Origin: Sphingomonas carotinifaciens
GTDB lineage: Bacteria > Pseudomonadota > Alphaproteobacteria > Sphingomonadales > Sphingomonadaceae
Direction of reading: 5' to 3'
DNA: 64,000 nucleotides
Assembly: GCF_009789535.1 (NCBI RefSeq)
Contig: NZ_WSUT01000005.1
Coordinates: forward strand, 744,001-808,000
Shown one piece after another: positions 51,015-59,301 of this stretch. The notes under the pieces are model-generated. The model had not been told where the DNA came from, searched no databases, and saw only the letters and a list, made by a program, of their open reading frames with translations. Both the position numbers and the translations under genes were made by a program. Numbering within the stretch: position 1 is the first letter of the stretch; every line of letters begins with the position of its first letter.

Positions 51015-52817
51015 TCACCCCCGCAACGCCTGCGCCCGCGCCTCGGTCAGTTGTTCCAGCATGGTCAGCGGCACCGCACCGGCCTCCAATATGTCGTGGA
51101 ACTGCTTCAGGTCGAACCGATCCCCCAAGATCTCCTGTGCCTTTGCCCGCGCACGTAGCCAGCTTGCGTGACCGATCTTGTAGCTGCACGCCTGGCCCGG
51201 CATCGTGCAGTATCGCTCGATCTCGCGCTGCGAGCGGGGACGGGCGAAGCCGACCGTGTCGACGAAATATTGCGTCCCCTGCTCGCGCGTCCAGCGCTTG
51301 GTGTGGATGCCGGTATCCGCGACCAGCCGTGCGGCGCGGAACAGGAAGGATTGCAGGTATCCGGCGCGCTCGATCGGCCCGGCATAGCCGCCCAGCTCGT
51401 CCGCCAGCTGCTCGGCATAGAGCGCCCAGCCCTCCAGATAGGCGCCAAAGAAGCTGATCTTGCGCAGCACATGCGTGTCGGCGCGTTGCGCGGTGGAGAT
51501 TTGCAGGTGATGGCCCGGCACGCCTTCATGATAGGTGAGCGAGGGCAGCGTGTATTTCGGCCAGTCGGCGACCGACTTCAGGTTGATCCAGTAGATGGCC
51601 GGGCGCGAACCATCCAGCGGCGCGCGGTAGTAATAGCCGTTCGACGCGCCATCCTGGATCGCGGCGGGCACCGCCTTGATCTCCAGCGGCGCATCGGGCG
51701 CATTGGTAAAGGCCTGCGGCAGCTTGGCCTGCATCGCGCGCACGCTGTCGTTCAGCCCGGCGATCAGCGCGGTGCGGCCGGCGGGCGTATCGGGATAAAG
51801 CTGTGCCGGCGTCGCATTGAGCGCGGCAAGGCGCGCGCCGACCGACCCCTTGGTCAATCCCTGCTGCTTCAGGATCGCATCCAGTTGGCTCGTCAGGTCG
51901 GCGACCTGCTCCAACCCCATCTGGTGCACTTCGCTGGGCGACAGGGTGGTGGTGGTCGCCGCCGCCAGCGCGGCGGCGTAGATCGCCTCGCCCTGCGGTA
52001 CCGCCCACAGCCCGGCATCCTTGCGGGCACCCGCCCGCAGCTTGCGGACGAGCGCGATCTGGCGGTCGAGCGCGGGATAGACCTTGGCCCGGACGATCTC
52101 GGCGGCCTCAGCGGCATGGTCGCCGGCGATGTTCGCCTCGGCGGTGCGGCGGCGGATCGAATCGACCAGCGTGTTGGCCGCGGGCTGAGGCTGACGCAGC
52201 TTCATCATCTGGCCCAGCGCCAGATCGAGCGAGAAGTCGGGCGCGACAAGGCCGCGCTCCGCCTCCGCCGCCTGCACCGCGGTGTCGTTGTCGAGTGCCG
52301 TGCCCATCTGGTCGAGCCGGGCGATATAGGCGTCGGCATCGGCGGCATTGGCGACCGTATGCGTCGAATCGAGGAAGTCGGGCAGGTCGAAATACACGCC
52401 GCGCTGCTGCGTGATGCGATAGGGCTGGGTGGGCGCGTCGATGTCGAAGCGGGCGGGGCCGACCTGCTGCTGCTCGATCGAATATAGCACGACGTCGCGG
52501 TCGATCCGGCCTTGCGGCGACAACGTATCGGGCTGGATCGCGCGCAACTCGCGCTCCGCCATCTGCGCGCGCGCCAGGCTGCGCTTGCGGCCGGCAAGCG
52601 AATTGTCGTCCAGCTTCGACTTCAGCCCCGCATTGGCGCCCTTGTCGAAGCCGAGCGAGGTGGCAAGCTCGGGCGATTCCTGCAGCGTCGTCGCCAGGAT
52701 GGTGTCGAACGCCGCCGTCAGCCGGGCGTCGCCGGGTGCGGCCTGCGCCACGGCACGCGGCGCCAGCGCAAACGCGCTCGCGGCCGTGGTGGCGCCGATG
52801 AAATTGCGGCGATTCAT
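51015..52817 (-). CDS. DUF885-family exported hydrolase (putative metallopeptidase)
   Basis: 600 residues with a twin-arginine signal (MNRRNFIGATTAASAFALAP, cleavage near AVAQAAP). DUF885 proteins have a thermolysin-like/M32-like helical fold; the zinc motif HEGVPGHHLQ (HExxPGHH) is near residue 433, and the second ligand region is probably in GAYLEGWALYAEQLADELG near 455 (Glu in EGWALY). A third conserved block is MPGQACSYKIGHASWLRARA. The substrate is unknown; probably a secreted peptidase. It is monocistronic, between fliQ and a repeat element. Confidence 0.85.
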   Translation of the reverse strand: MNRRNFIGATTAASAFALAPRAVAQAAPGDARLTAAFDTILATTLQESPELATSLGFDKGANAGLKSKLDDNSLAGRKRSLARAQMAERELRAIQPDTLSPQGRIDRDVVLYSIEQQQVGPARFDIDAPTQPYRITQQRGVYFDLPDFLDSTHTVANAADADAYIARLDQMGTALDNDTAVQAAEAERGLVAPDFSLDLALGQMMKLRQPQPAANTLVDSIRRRTAEANIAGDHAAEAAEIVRAKVYPALDRQIALVRKLRAGARKDAGLWAVPQGEAIYAAALAAATTTTLSPSEVHQMGLEQVADLTSQLDAILKQQGLTKGSVGARLAALNATPAQLYPDTPAGRTALIAGLNDSVRAMQAKLPQAFTNAPDAPLEIKAVPAAIQDGASNGYYYRAPLDGSRPAIYWINLKSVADWPKYTLPSLTYHEGVPGHHLQISTAQRADTHVLRKISFFGAYLEGWALYAEQLADELGGYAGPIERAGYLQSFLFRAARLVADTGIHTKRWTREQGTQYFVDTVGFARPRSQREIERYCTMPGQACSYKIGHASWLRARAKAQEILGDRFDLKQFHDILEAGAVPLTMLEQLTEARAQALRG

Positions 52818-52901
52818 GCGCTTGTCTCCCTGAACCTGTTATCCGGTGGCTAGCCCGTTCGGGTCTTCATCGTCCAGCTTCGTCGGTCGATTGTTGGGTG
52901 G

Positions 52902-53118
52902 TTCACGCGAAGTCGCGAAGACGCGAAGAAGGGGGGCACGCGGAGACGCGGAGGGGATTCAGCGGGCGCAGGCGCACACGCACACGCACACGCCCTCTCG
53001 GCCGGGAGACAAGCTGCTACCCGTGACAAGAGAATGAGCCTGCGGCTCGGCGACACATCTCCGCGCCTCCGCGTCTCCGCGTGAACAAAAATCTTCGCGT
53101 CTTCGCGTCTTCGCGTGA
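52902..53118. repeat. Nested 9-nt-periodic inverted repeat, copy 3
   Basis: Fills most of the 307 bp between the DUF885 gene and rsh; no gene is inside. Outer arms 52902-52928 (TTCACGCGAAGTCGCGAAGA then CGCGAAG) and 53093-53118 are complementary with one mismatch; inner arms 52937-52953 and about 53066-53083 use the CGCGGAGA unit, as in the copy at 29034. A CACACG microsatellite (about 52974-52992) lies in the centre. The right arm ends 6 nt before the rsh stop codon. Confidence 0.85.
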
Positions 53119-53124
53119 CTCAGA

Positions 53125-55224
53125 TCAGACCCGCTCCACCGAGCCCACCACATCGGTCGCCCGCAACGCCGCCATCAGGCGCATCAGATGGTGCACGTCG
53201 TGCACCTCGACATCGATCATGTTGGTGTGGAAGCGTGCGTCGCGGGTGTCGAGGCGCAGGTTGATGATGTTGGCCTTGTGCGCGCCGATGACCGAGGCGA
53301 GCACGCCCAGCGCACCGGGCTCGTTCTTCACCATCACCGTGATGCGCGCGGTGGCGCCCTCGGTCTCGTCGCCCCAGGAAATGTCGACCCAGGCGGTTTC
53401 GTCGTCCGAACGGTCGGCAAGCTCGCTGAGCACCGGGCACTGTATCGCATGCACCTCGATCCCGGCATCGGGACGGCGCACGCCGACGATGCGGTCGCCG
53501 GGCACCGGGTGGCAGCATTCGGCGAGTTCATAGGCGACGCCCGGCGTCAGCCCCTTGATCGAGATCGCGCTGGATTGCGGCGCCAGTTCGGCGACGTCGG
53601 CGCCCGCCGATCCGGGCATCAGCGCCTCCATCACCGCCGCGTCCGAGATGGTGCGGCGCGCGATGGCGACCATCAACTGGCCTTCGTCCGACATCTTCAG
53701 CCGCTTCAGCGCCTCGGGAAGCGCATCCGCGCCGATCTGCGCGGGCAGGCGCTCGACGATATCCTCGTACAGCTTGGTGCCCAGCGTCACCTGCTCGGCG
53801 CGTTCCGCCTGGCGCAGATGGCGGCGGATCGCGGCCAGCGCCTTGCCGGTGATCGCGACGTTCAGCCAGTTGATCTGCGGCGTCTGCCCGGCGGAGCGCA
53901 GGATCTGCACCTGGTCGCCATTATCGATCACCGTCGACAAGGGGACGACGCGGCCGTTGATCTTGGCACCCACCGCCTGATCGCCCAGCGTGGTGTGCAC
54001 GGCATAGGCGAAGTCGACCGGGGTCGCCCCCTTGGGCAACTGGATCAGCTCGCCCTTGGGCGTGAAGGCGAAGATGCGATCCTGATACATCGCCATGCGC
54101 GTGTGTTCGAGCAGCTCCTCGGGGCTGTCGGCGGTGTCGAGGATCTCGACCAGATCGCGAATCCAGCTCACCTGCTGGTCGTGGCGGGTCGCCTGCTTGT
54201 AGGTCCAGTGCGCGGCCAGCCCGTAATCGGCCTCGGCATGCATTTCGGGGGTGCGGATCTGGATCTCCACACGCGCGTCGCGGGCATGGATCACGCTGGT
54301 GTGCAGCGAGCGATAGCCGTTGCGCTTGGGCGTCGAGATATAGTCCTTGAACCGCCCCGGCACCATCGGCCAGCTGCGATGGATGATGCCAAGCGTGCGG
54401 TAGCAATCCTCCTCGGTCGGCACGATCGCGCGGAACGCCATCACGTCCGACAGTTGCTCGAAACTGATGTGCCGTTCGGACATCTTGCGGAAGATCGAAT
54501 AGGGATGCTTTTCGCGGCCCGTCACCTCCGCCTCCACGCCGGCGCGCGAGAGCAGCAGCTTCAGGTCCAGTGCGATGCCGTTGATCCGGTCGTCGCCGCC
54601 CTCCTTCATCTGTTCCAGCCGGCGACTGATCGATTCATACGCCTCGGGTTCGAGCTGCTGGAAGGCGAGCGTCTGCATCTCCTTCATGAACTCGTACATG
54701 CCGATCCGCTCGGCGAGCGGGGCGTAGATGTCCATCGTCTCCTTCGCGATGCGCCGGCGCTTCTCGGGCTTCGCGATGTGGTGCAGCGTGCGCATATTGT
54801 GCAGCCGGTCGGCCAGCTTCACCAGCAGCACGCGGATATCGTCCGACATGGCGAGCAGGAACTTGCGCAGGTTTTCCGCCGCGCGCTCGTTCTCGGTCTG
54901 CGCCTCGATCTTGGACAGCTTGGTCACGCCGTCCACCAGTCGCGCGACATTGGGCCCGAACAGCCGCTCGATCTCCTCGGGCGTGGCGACCGTGTCCTCG
55001 ATCGTGTCGTGCAGGATCGCGGTGGCGATCGTCACATCGTCCAGATGCAGGTCGGTCAGGATGCCCGCCACCTCGATCGGATGGCTGAAATACGGGTCGC
55101 CGGAGGCCCGTTTCTGGCTGCCATGCGCCTGCATGGAAAAGACATAGGCGCGGTTCAACAGCGCCTCGTCGGCCTCTGGATCGTAGTCGAGCACGCGGTC
55201 GACGAGTTCATACTGGCGGAGCAC
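53125..55224 (-). CDS. rsh: Bifunctional (p)ppGpp synthetase/hydrolase (RelA/SpoT, Rsh)
   Basis: 699 residues, the single long RSH enzyme usual in alphaproteobacteria. The HD hydrolase domain is active-looking (HDTIEDT near residue 71; ADRLHNMRTL near 139). The synthetase domain has RKMSERHISFEQLSDVMAFRA near 250 and NGYRSLHTSVI. TGS (FTPKGELIQLPKGATPVDFA) is near 388, and the C-terminal ACT domain runs from about 620. It begins with GTG as MLRQYELVDRVLDYDPEADEALL, the conserved alphaproteobacterial N-terminus. It makes and degrades the alarmone in response to starvation. Confidence 0.95.
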   Translation of the reverse strand: MLRQYELVDRVLDYDPEADEALLNRAYVFSMQAHGSQKRASGDPYFSHPIEVAGILTDLHLDDVTIATAILHDTIEDTVATPEEIERLFGPNVARLVDGVTKLSKIEAQTENERAAENLRKFLLAMSDDIRVLLVKLADRLHNMRTLHHIAKPEKRRRIAKETMDIYAPLAERIGMYEFMKEMQTLAFQQLEPEAYESISRRLEQMKEGGDDRINGIALDLKLLLSRAGVEAEVTGREKHPYSIFRKMSERHISFEQLSDVMAFRAIVPTEEDCYRTLGIIHRSWPMVPGRFKDYISTPKRNGYRSLHTSVIHARDARVEIQIRTPEMHAEADYGLAAHWTYKQATRHDQQVSWIRDLVEILDTADSPEELLEHTRMAMYQDRIFAFTPKGELIQLPKGATPVDFAYAVHTTLGDQAVGAKINGRVVPLSTVIDNGDQVQILRSAGQTPQINWLNVAITGKALAAIRRHLRQAERAEQVTLGTKLYEDIVERLPAQIGADALPEALKRLKMSDEGQLMVAIARRTISDAAVMEALMPGSAGADVAELAPQSSAISIKGLTPGVAYELAECCHPVPGDRIVGVRRPDAGIEVHAIQCPVLSELADRSDDETAWVDISWGDETEGATARITVMVKNEPGALGVLASVIGAHKANIINLRLDTRDARFHTNMIDVEVHDVHHLMRLMAALRATDVVGSVERV

Positions 55225-55306
55225 ACCCCATAGATGGCGTCACCGCGCGCTGCTTTGCAATATATTTGATGCGATCAGGGTAATCGGGGCGACCTGACGG
55301 GGCGCT

Positions 55307-56269
55307 TCAACCGGGCCAGACGGGGCGCCCGCGATCCGTGCGGTGGTTGAGGAAGCGGATCTGGCGGTTGGGAAAGTCGATCGCCACCCGCCGGAACAGG
55401 CGCAGCACATCCATGCCGAGCAGCAGCGCGGGCTTGTCGCCCAGCCCCAGCCGGTCGAACGCCGCGCTGTCGGCAAAGCCCATCGGCACGCTCGCGAAGT
55501 GGATGCCGCCGACCACCAGATCGTCGGCGAGGAGCGACGGCGCGACCAGCGACTGGCCGGTCACCGAGGTGAGCGTGACGGCGGGCAAGGTCCGTTGCCG
55601 CCGGGTCATCGCGTTCAGCAGCGCGCCGTTGCCGATGCTGTAGGGGGTGCCGGTGTCGATCACCACCGCGATGCGGGTGCCGCGCCACGCGGCATCGGTG
55701 ACGATCAACTGTCCCAGCCGCGACCGGGCGGTAATGACGATCTCGTCCGCCGCCCCCTTTCGCGCGCGGCGCGGGGCGGGGATCAGCGTCATCTGGTCGC
55801 GATCGAAATCGATGGTGACCGCATGGTCCTGCAACGCATCGATGCCGAGCAGCCCCTGCGCCCCGATATGTTGCGCCGCCAGCGCAGGCGCGACCACGCC
55901 GCGTGGCGGCAGGCTGCTGACCCGAAGCGCGGGGATGATCGCGGTTTCCACCGGCATGATGCCGGTCAGCGCGACGATGCGTGCACCGGGGCCAGCGGTC
56001 AGCCCCAGCACCCCCGCCAGTTCGCGCGCGATCACGGTGCGCTCCGCCCCCGTATCGATGACGAAATGCCAGGGGCCACGCGCGCCGATCATCACCGGCA
56101 CGGTCATGCGCTGCTCCACCGCGCCCAGCTGCAGCAACGTCTCGTCAGGTATGGGGAGCGGCGGCGGCGTCGAGGGCGGGATGACCAGCGGCACATGCTG
56201 GGCAGGTGCCGAAGCGGCTGCAACCGTAAGAGAAAAGGCGGCAATCGCACGCTTCATGCTGCGCAACAT
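55307..56269 (-). CDS. Exported two-lobed retropepsin-like aspartic protease
   Basis: About 320 residues with a signal peptide (MKRAIAAFSLTVAAASAPAQ). It has two aspartyl-protease lobes in one chain: HFVIDTGAERTVI near residue 75, followed by the flap region and GLLGIDALQDHAVTIDFD, and a second lobe with AVVIDTGTPYSIG near 205 and LLLGMDVLRLFRRVAIDF. Bacterial retropepsin-like proteins usually have one lobe and dimerise; here both DTG motifs are intact, so a pepsin-like monomer is possible. Start candidates: ATG 56269 (used), ATG 56257, or TTG 56293 with GGGGA upstream. The substrate is unknown. Confidence 0.8.
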   Translation of the reverse strand: MLRSMKRAIAAFSLTVAAASAPAQHVPLVIPPSTPPPLPIPDETLLQLGAVEQRMTVPVMIGARGPWHFVIDTGAERTVIARELAGVLGLTAGPGARIVALTGIMPVETAIIPALRVSSLPPRGVVAPALAAQHIGAQGLLGIDALQDHAVTIDFDRDQMTLIPAPRRARKGAADEIVITARSRLGQLIVTDAAWRGTRIAVVIDTGTPYSIGNGALLNAMTRRQRTLPAVTLTSVTGQSLVAPSLLADDLVVGGIHFASVPMGFADSAAFDRLGLGDKPALLLGMDVLRLFRRVAIDFPNRQIRFLNHRTDRGRPVWPG

Positions 56270-56305
56270 GCGCGCAGCATAAGCTTTTTCCAAGTGCCGG
56301 TATCC

Positions 56306-56398
56306 CCTCTCCCCTTCTGGGGAGCATCAGGTAAACAGCGCCCCGCGCTGTTTACCTGATGCTGGAGGGGCCCGCCGCGCCAGCGGTGGGAGGGTGAG
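56306..56398. repeat. Pyrimidine-rich repeat interrupted by a perfect 19-bp palindrome
   Basis: Within the 350 bp between the aspartic protease and helicase genes. CCCCTCTCCCC with its partner GGTGGGAGGGTGAGGGG forms the outer stem (56306-56398). Inside lies a perfect 19-bp hairpin, arms 56324-56342 (AGCATCAGGTAAACAGCGC) and 56346-56364, loop CCC. The rest of the gap (56399-56619) holds no gene; it has a TCTCGAGACG / ACTCGAGATGAACGG motif at 56513-56565 resembling the repeat at 46677. Confidence 0.75.
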
Positions 56399-56619
56399 GG
56401 GCCGCCAAGCAGCGCAACATCCAAGCTTCTCCCGCTCCAAAGGAAGGTTTGAAGCAGGATCACATCACCTTGATCTGTTCGGACCGATACAGTGCCACGC
56501 ATAGCGACCTGTCTCTCGAGACGCGGCTGCGCAGCTACTCGACGACTACTCGAGATGAACGGCAAGGAGGGGAGCGGGTGGATCACCCCGATGTCATCCA
56601 ACCCCAACTCCCCGCCACC

Positions 56620-59007
56620 CTAATCCACCCGCATCGCCTCCGCCGCCAGCGCCTCCGCCTCGATCAGCAACGCATCGTCGCCGATCGTGGTGGACACCTT
56701 CTCCCGCCCGATCAGCACCAATACCGGCACCGCGAGTGGGCTGACCCGTTCCAGATCGACGTGCAGCATCGTCCCCGCCGCGCGGTCGAGCAGATGCGCG
56801 AGACGCCCGACATCGGTCATCCGCGCGCGGGCATCGTCCCATGCGGCCTGCAGCAGCAGGTGGCTGGGCTCGTATTTGCGCAGTACGTCGTAGATCAGGT
56901 CGGTCGAGAACGTCACCTGCCGCCCCGATTTGCGGCGGCCGGGATGCTGGCGCTCGACCAGACCGCCGATCACCGCCACCTCGCGAAAGGCGCGTTTGAG
57001 CAGGTGCGACTGCTGCACCCAGTCGACGAACTCATGTTCCAGAATATCGGAGGAGAACAGGCTGGCGGGATCGGTGATCTTTTCCAGCCCATAGCACGCT
57101 AGCGCATAGTCGTTCGCGACGAAGCCGAGCGGCTTCAGCCCCTGTGCCTCCATCCGCCGGGTGATGAGCATCCCCAGCGACTGATGCGCATTCCACCCCT
57201 CGAAGCTGTAGGCGACCATGTAATGCCGCCCCTCGCGCGGGAAGGTCTCGACCAGCAGCTGGCCGGGGGCGGGCATCATCGAGCGGCGGCTCTGGATCGC
57301 CAGCCAGTCGCGCACATCCTCCGGAAAGCGGTGCCATTCGTCCGGTGATGCCAGAAAGTCGCGCACCCGTGCGGCAAGGCTGGTCGACAGCGGCATGCGG
57401 CTGCCGCCATAGCTGGGGATGCGCGCCGGGCGGCTGGTCGCGCGGACGATCAGGTCCTCGGTATCGATCGTCTCCACCTCCAGGCTGAGCCCGGCGAAGA
57501 AGAAGGTGTCGCCCGGCGCCAGCGTGGCGGCGAAGCCTTCCTCCACCTTGCCCAGATTGCGGCCGTTGCGGAACCGCACCTTCAGCATCGTCGCTTCCAC
57601 GATGATCCCGGCGTTCAGCCGGTGCTGCGCGATGAATTGCGGGTGGCTGACCCGCCACAGCCCGTCCGCCTGCTGGGTCAGCCGCTTGAACCGGTCATAG
57701 GCGCGCAAGCTGTAGCCGCCGTCGCGGATGAAGCCCAGCACCCGCTCGAACAGGTCGTCGGTCAATGCGGAATAGGGCAGGGCGGAGCGGATCTCGTCCA
57801 GCAACGCGGCCTGAGCGAAGGGCGCGGCGCAGGCGCAGGCCATCACATGCTGCGCCAGCACGTCGAGCGCACCGGGGCGGAACAGGTCCGGGTCCAGCTC
57901 GCCCGCCTCCACCGCATCCAGCGCGGCACGCGCTTCCAGATATTCGAAGCGGTTGCCGGGGACGAGGATCGCCTCGCTCGACTCGTCCAGCCGGTGGTTG
58001 GCGCGCCCGATCCGCTGGAGCAGCCGCGACGATCCCTTGGGCGCGCCCATCTGGATCACGCAGTCGACATCGCCCCAGTCGACCCCCAGGTCGAGGCTGG
58101 AGGTGGCGACCAGCGCGCGCAGCTTGCCCGCCGCCATCGCCGATTCCACCTTGCGCCGTGCCTCCAGCGCCAGGCTGCCATGATGGACGCCGATCGGCAG
58201 GCCCTTGTCGTTCGCCTTCCACAGGTCCTGGAAGATCAGCTCGGCCAGACTGCGCGTGTTGCAGAAGATGATCGCGGTACGGTGGGCCTCGATTTCGCGC
58301 ATCACCTGTGCCGCGGCATAGCGGCCCGAATGCCCCGCCCAGGGCACCCGGTCCTGCGGCAACAGGATCGAGATGTCGGGCGGTGCGCCCGCCTCGCCCT
58401 GGACCAGCGACACCGCATCGATGTCGCCATCGGGCGCCAGCCAGGCGCGGTAGCCGTCGGGGTCCGCCACCGTTGCCGATAGTGCGACCCGCCGCAAATT
58501 CGGCGCCAGCCGCTGGAGCCGCGCCAGCGCCAACGCCAGCAGGTCGCCGCGCTTGCCCGTGGCAAAGGCGTGGACCTCGTCCACGACGATGGTCTTCAGC
58601 CCCGCGAACAGGGTCACGCTGTCCGGATAGCTGAGCAATAGCGACAGTGATTCGGGCGTGGTCAGCAGGATGTGTGGCGGCTTGGTGCGCTGGCGCGCCT
58701 TGCGGTCGGACGGGGTGTCGCCGGTGCGGGTCTCCACCCGGATGTCCACCCCCATCTCCTCGATGGGGCCCAGCAGGTTGCGCTGAATATCCACCGCCAG
58801 CGCCTTCAACGGCGAGACATAGAGGGTGTGGAGACCTTGCACCGACGCATCGATCAGGTCGACCAGCGTCGGCAGGAAACCGGCCAGCGTCTTGCCCGCG
58901 CCCGTCGTCGCGACCAGCAGCGCGTGTCGCCCCGCTTGCGCCTGTTCCAGCATGGCGAGCTGATGCGCGCGCGGCTGCCAGCCGCGGTTCTCGAACCAGC
59001 GCGCCAA
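56620..59007 (-). CDS. Ligase-associated DEXH-box helicase (Lhr-like)
   Basis: About 795 residues of the Lhr family subgroup that accompanies an ATP-dependent DNA ligase and an MBL exonuclease in DNA repair. Motifs: Q-motif WQPRAHQLAML, Walker A ATTGAGKTLAGF near residue 45, DEVH in VVDEVHAFATGKRG near 145, SAT in ALSATVADPDGY, and in domain 2 IFCNTRSLAELI, TSSLDLGVDWGDVD and LLQRIGRANHR, then Lhr WH and C-terminal domains. Start is uncertain: no ATG is near the conserved block, so TTG 59007 is used; the frame reaches ATG 59208, which would overlap the small upstream gene completely. Confidence 0.87.
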   Translation of the reverse strand: MARWFENRGWQPRAHQLAMLEQAQAGRHALLVATTGAGKTLAGFLPTLVDLIDASVQGLHTLYVSPLKALAVDIQRNLLGPIEEMGVDIRVETRTGDTPSDRKARQRTKPPHILLTTPESLSLLLSYPDSVTLFAGLKTIVVDEVHAFATGKRGDLLALALARLQRLAPNLRRVALSATVADPDGYRAWLAPDGDIDAVSLVQGEAGAPPDISILLPQDRVPWAGHSGRYAAAQVMREIEAHRTAIIFCNTRSLAELIFQDLWKANDKGLPIGVHHGSLALEARRKVESAMAAGKLRALVATSSLDLGVDWGDVDCVIQMGAPKGSSRLLQRIGRANHRLDESSEAILVPGNRFEYLEARAALDAVEAGELDPDLFRPGALDVLAQHVMACACAAPFAQAALLDEIRSALPYSALTDDLFERVLGFIRDGGYSLRAYDRFKRLTQQADGLWRVSHPQFIAQHRLNAGIIVEATMLKVRFRNGRNLGKVEEGFAATLAPGDTFFFAGLSLEVETIDTEDLIVRATSRPARIPSYGGSRMPLSTSLAARVRDFLASPDEWHRFPEDVRDWLAIQSRRSMMPAPGQLLVETFPREGRHYMVAYSFEGWNAHQSLGMLITRRMEAQGLKPLGFVANDYALACYGLEKITDPASLFSSDILEHEFVDWVQQSHLLKRAFREVAVIGGLVERQHPGRRKSGRQVTFSTDLIYDVLRKYEPSHLLLQAAWDDARARMTDVGRLAHLLDRAAGTMLHVDLERVSPLAVPVLVLIGREKVSTTIGDDALLIEAEALAAEAMRVD

Positions 59008-59021
59008 GGGCGCGGGAAGCG

Positions 59022-59192
59022 TCAGTGCCGGGTTCGGTCCGTCGTGCCCTGGTCGTACAGGTCGCGCGTCGCCTGTTCGGTCTGGCGCAGCTTCGCTTTC
59101 GACGTGCGGTTCTTCAGCATCGCCCAGCCGATCGCCAGGGCGAGCAGGATCGGACCGAGGATCACCACCGTGCCCCAAAGGCCACCTTCCAT
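59022..59192 (-). CDS. Small single-span membrane protein upstream of the helicase
   Basis: 56 residues, found by reading the strand directly. It starts MEGGLWGTVVILGPILLALA, one membrane helix with a W-G and G-P pattern, followed by AIGWAMLKNRTSKAKLRQTE and a polar tail with ATRDLYDQ. AAGGAG lies 7 nt before the ATG at 59192, an excellent ribosome site, better than that of the helicase. It resembles small conserved alphaproteobacterial membrane proteins of unknown function (my recollection; no search was made). The helicase start lies 15 nt beyond its stop, so translation may be coupled. Confidence 0.7.
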   Translation of the reverse strand: MEGGLWGTVVILGPILLALAIGWAMLKNRTSKAKLRQTEQATRDLYDQGTTDRTRH

Positions 59193-59301
59193 CAGGATTC
59201 TCCTTCATCGCTGTCCCGCCCCGTCAAGCATAGTCAACGATATAGGGGCGATGTTCGATCCGTGACGGCACCGAAACCGCGGCCCACGCGTAATTCGGTG
59301 C

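Noticed and set aside
52974..52992. CACACG tandem run as a phase-variable tract
   Set aside because: It is in the core of a non-coding repeat element, far from any start codon or promoter that it could switch.
53081..53533. Plus-strand frame at the rsh 3' end
   Set aside because: Ser/Arg-rich complement of the ACT domain of rsh that begins inside the repeat element; no ribosome site or homology.
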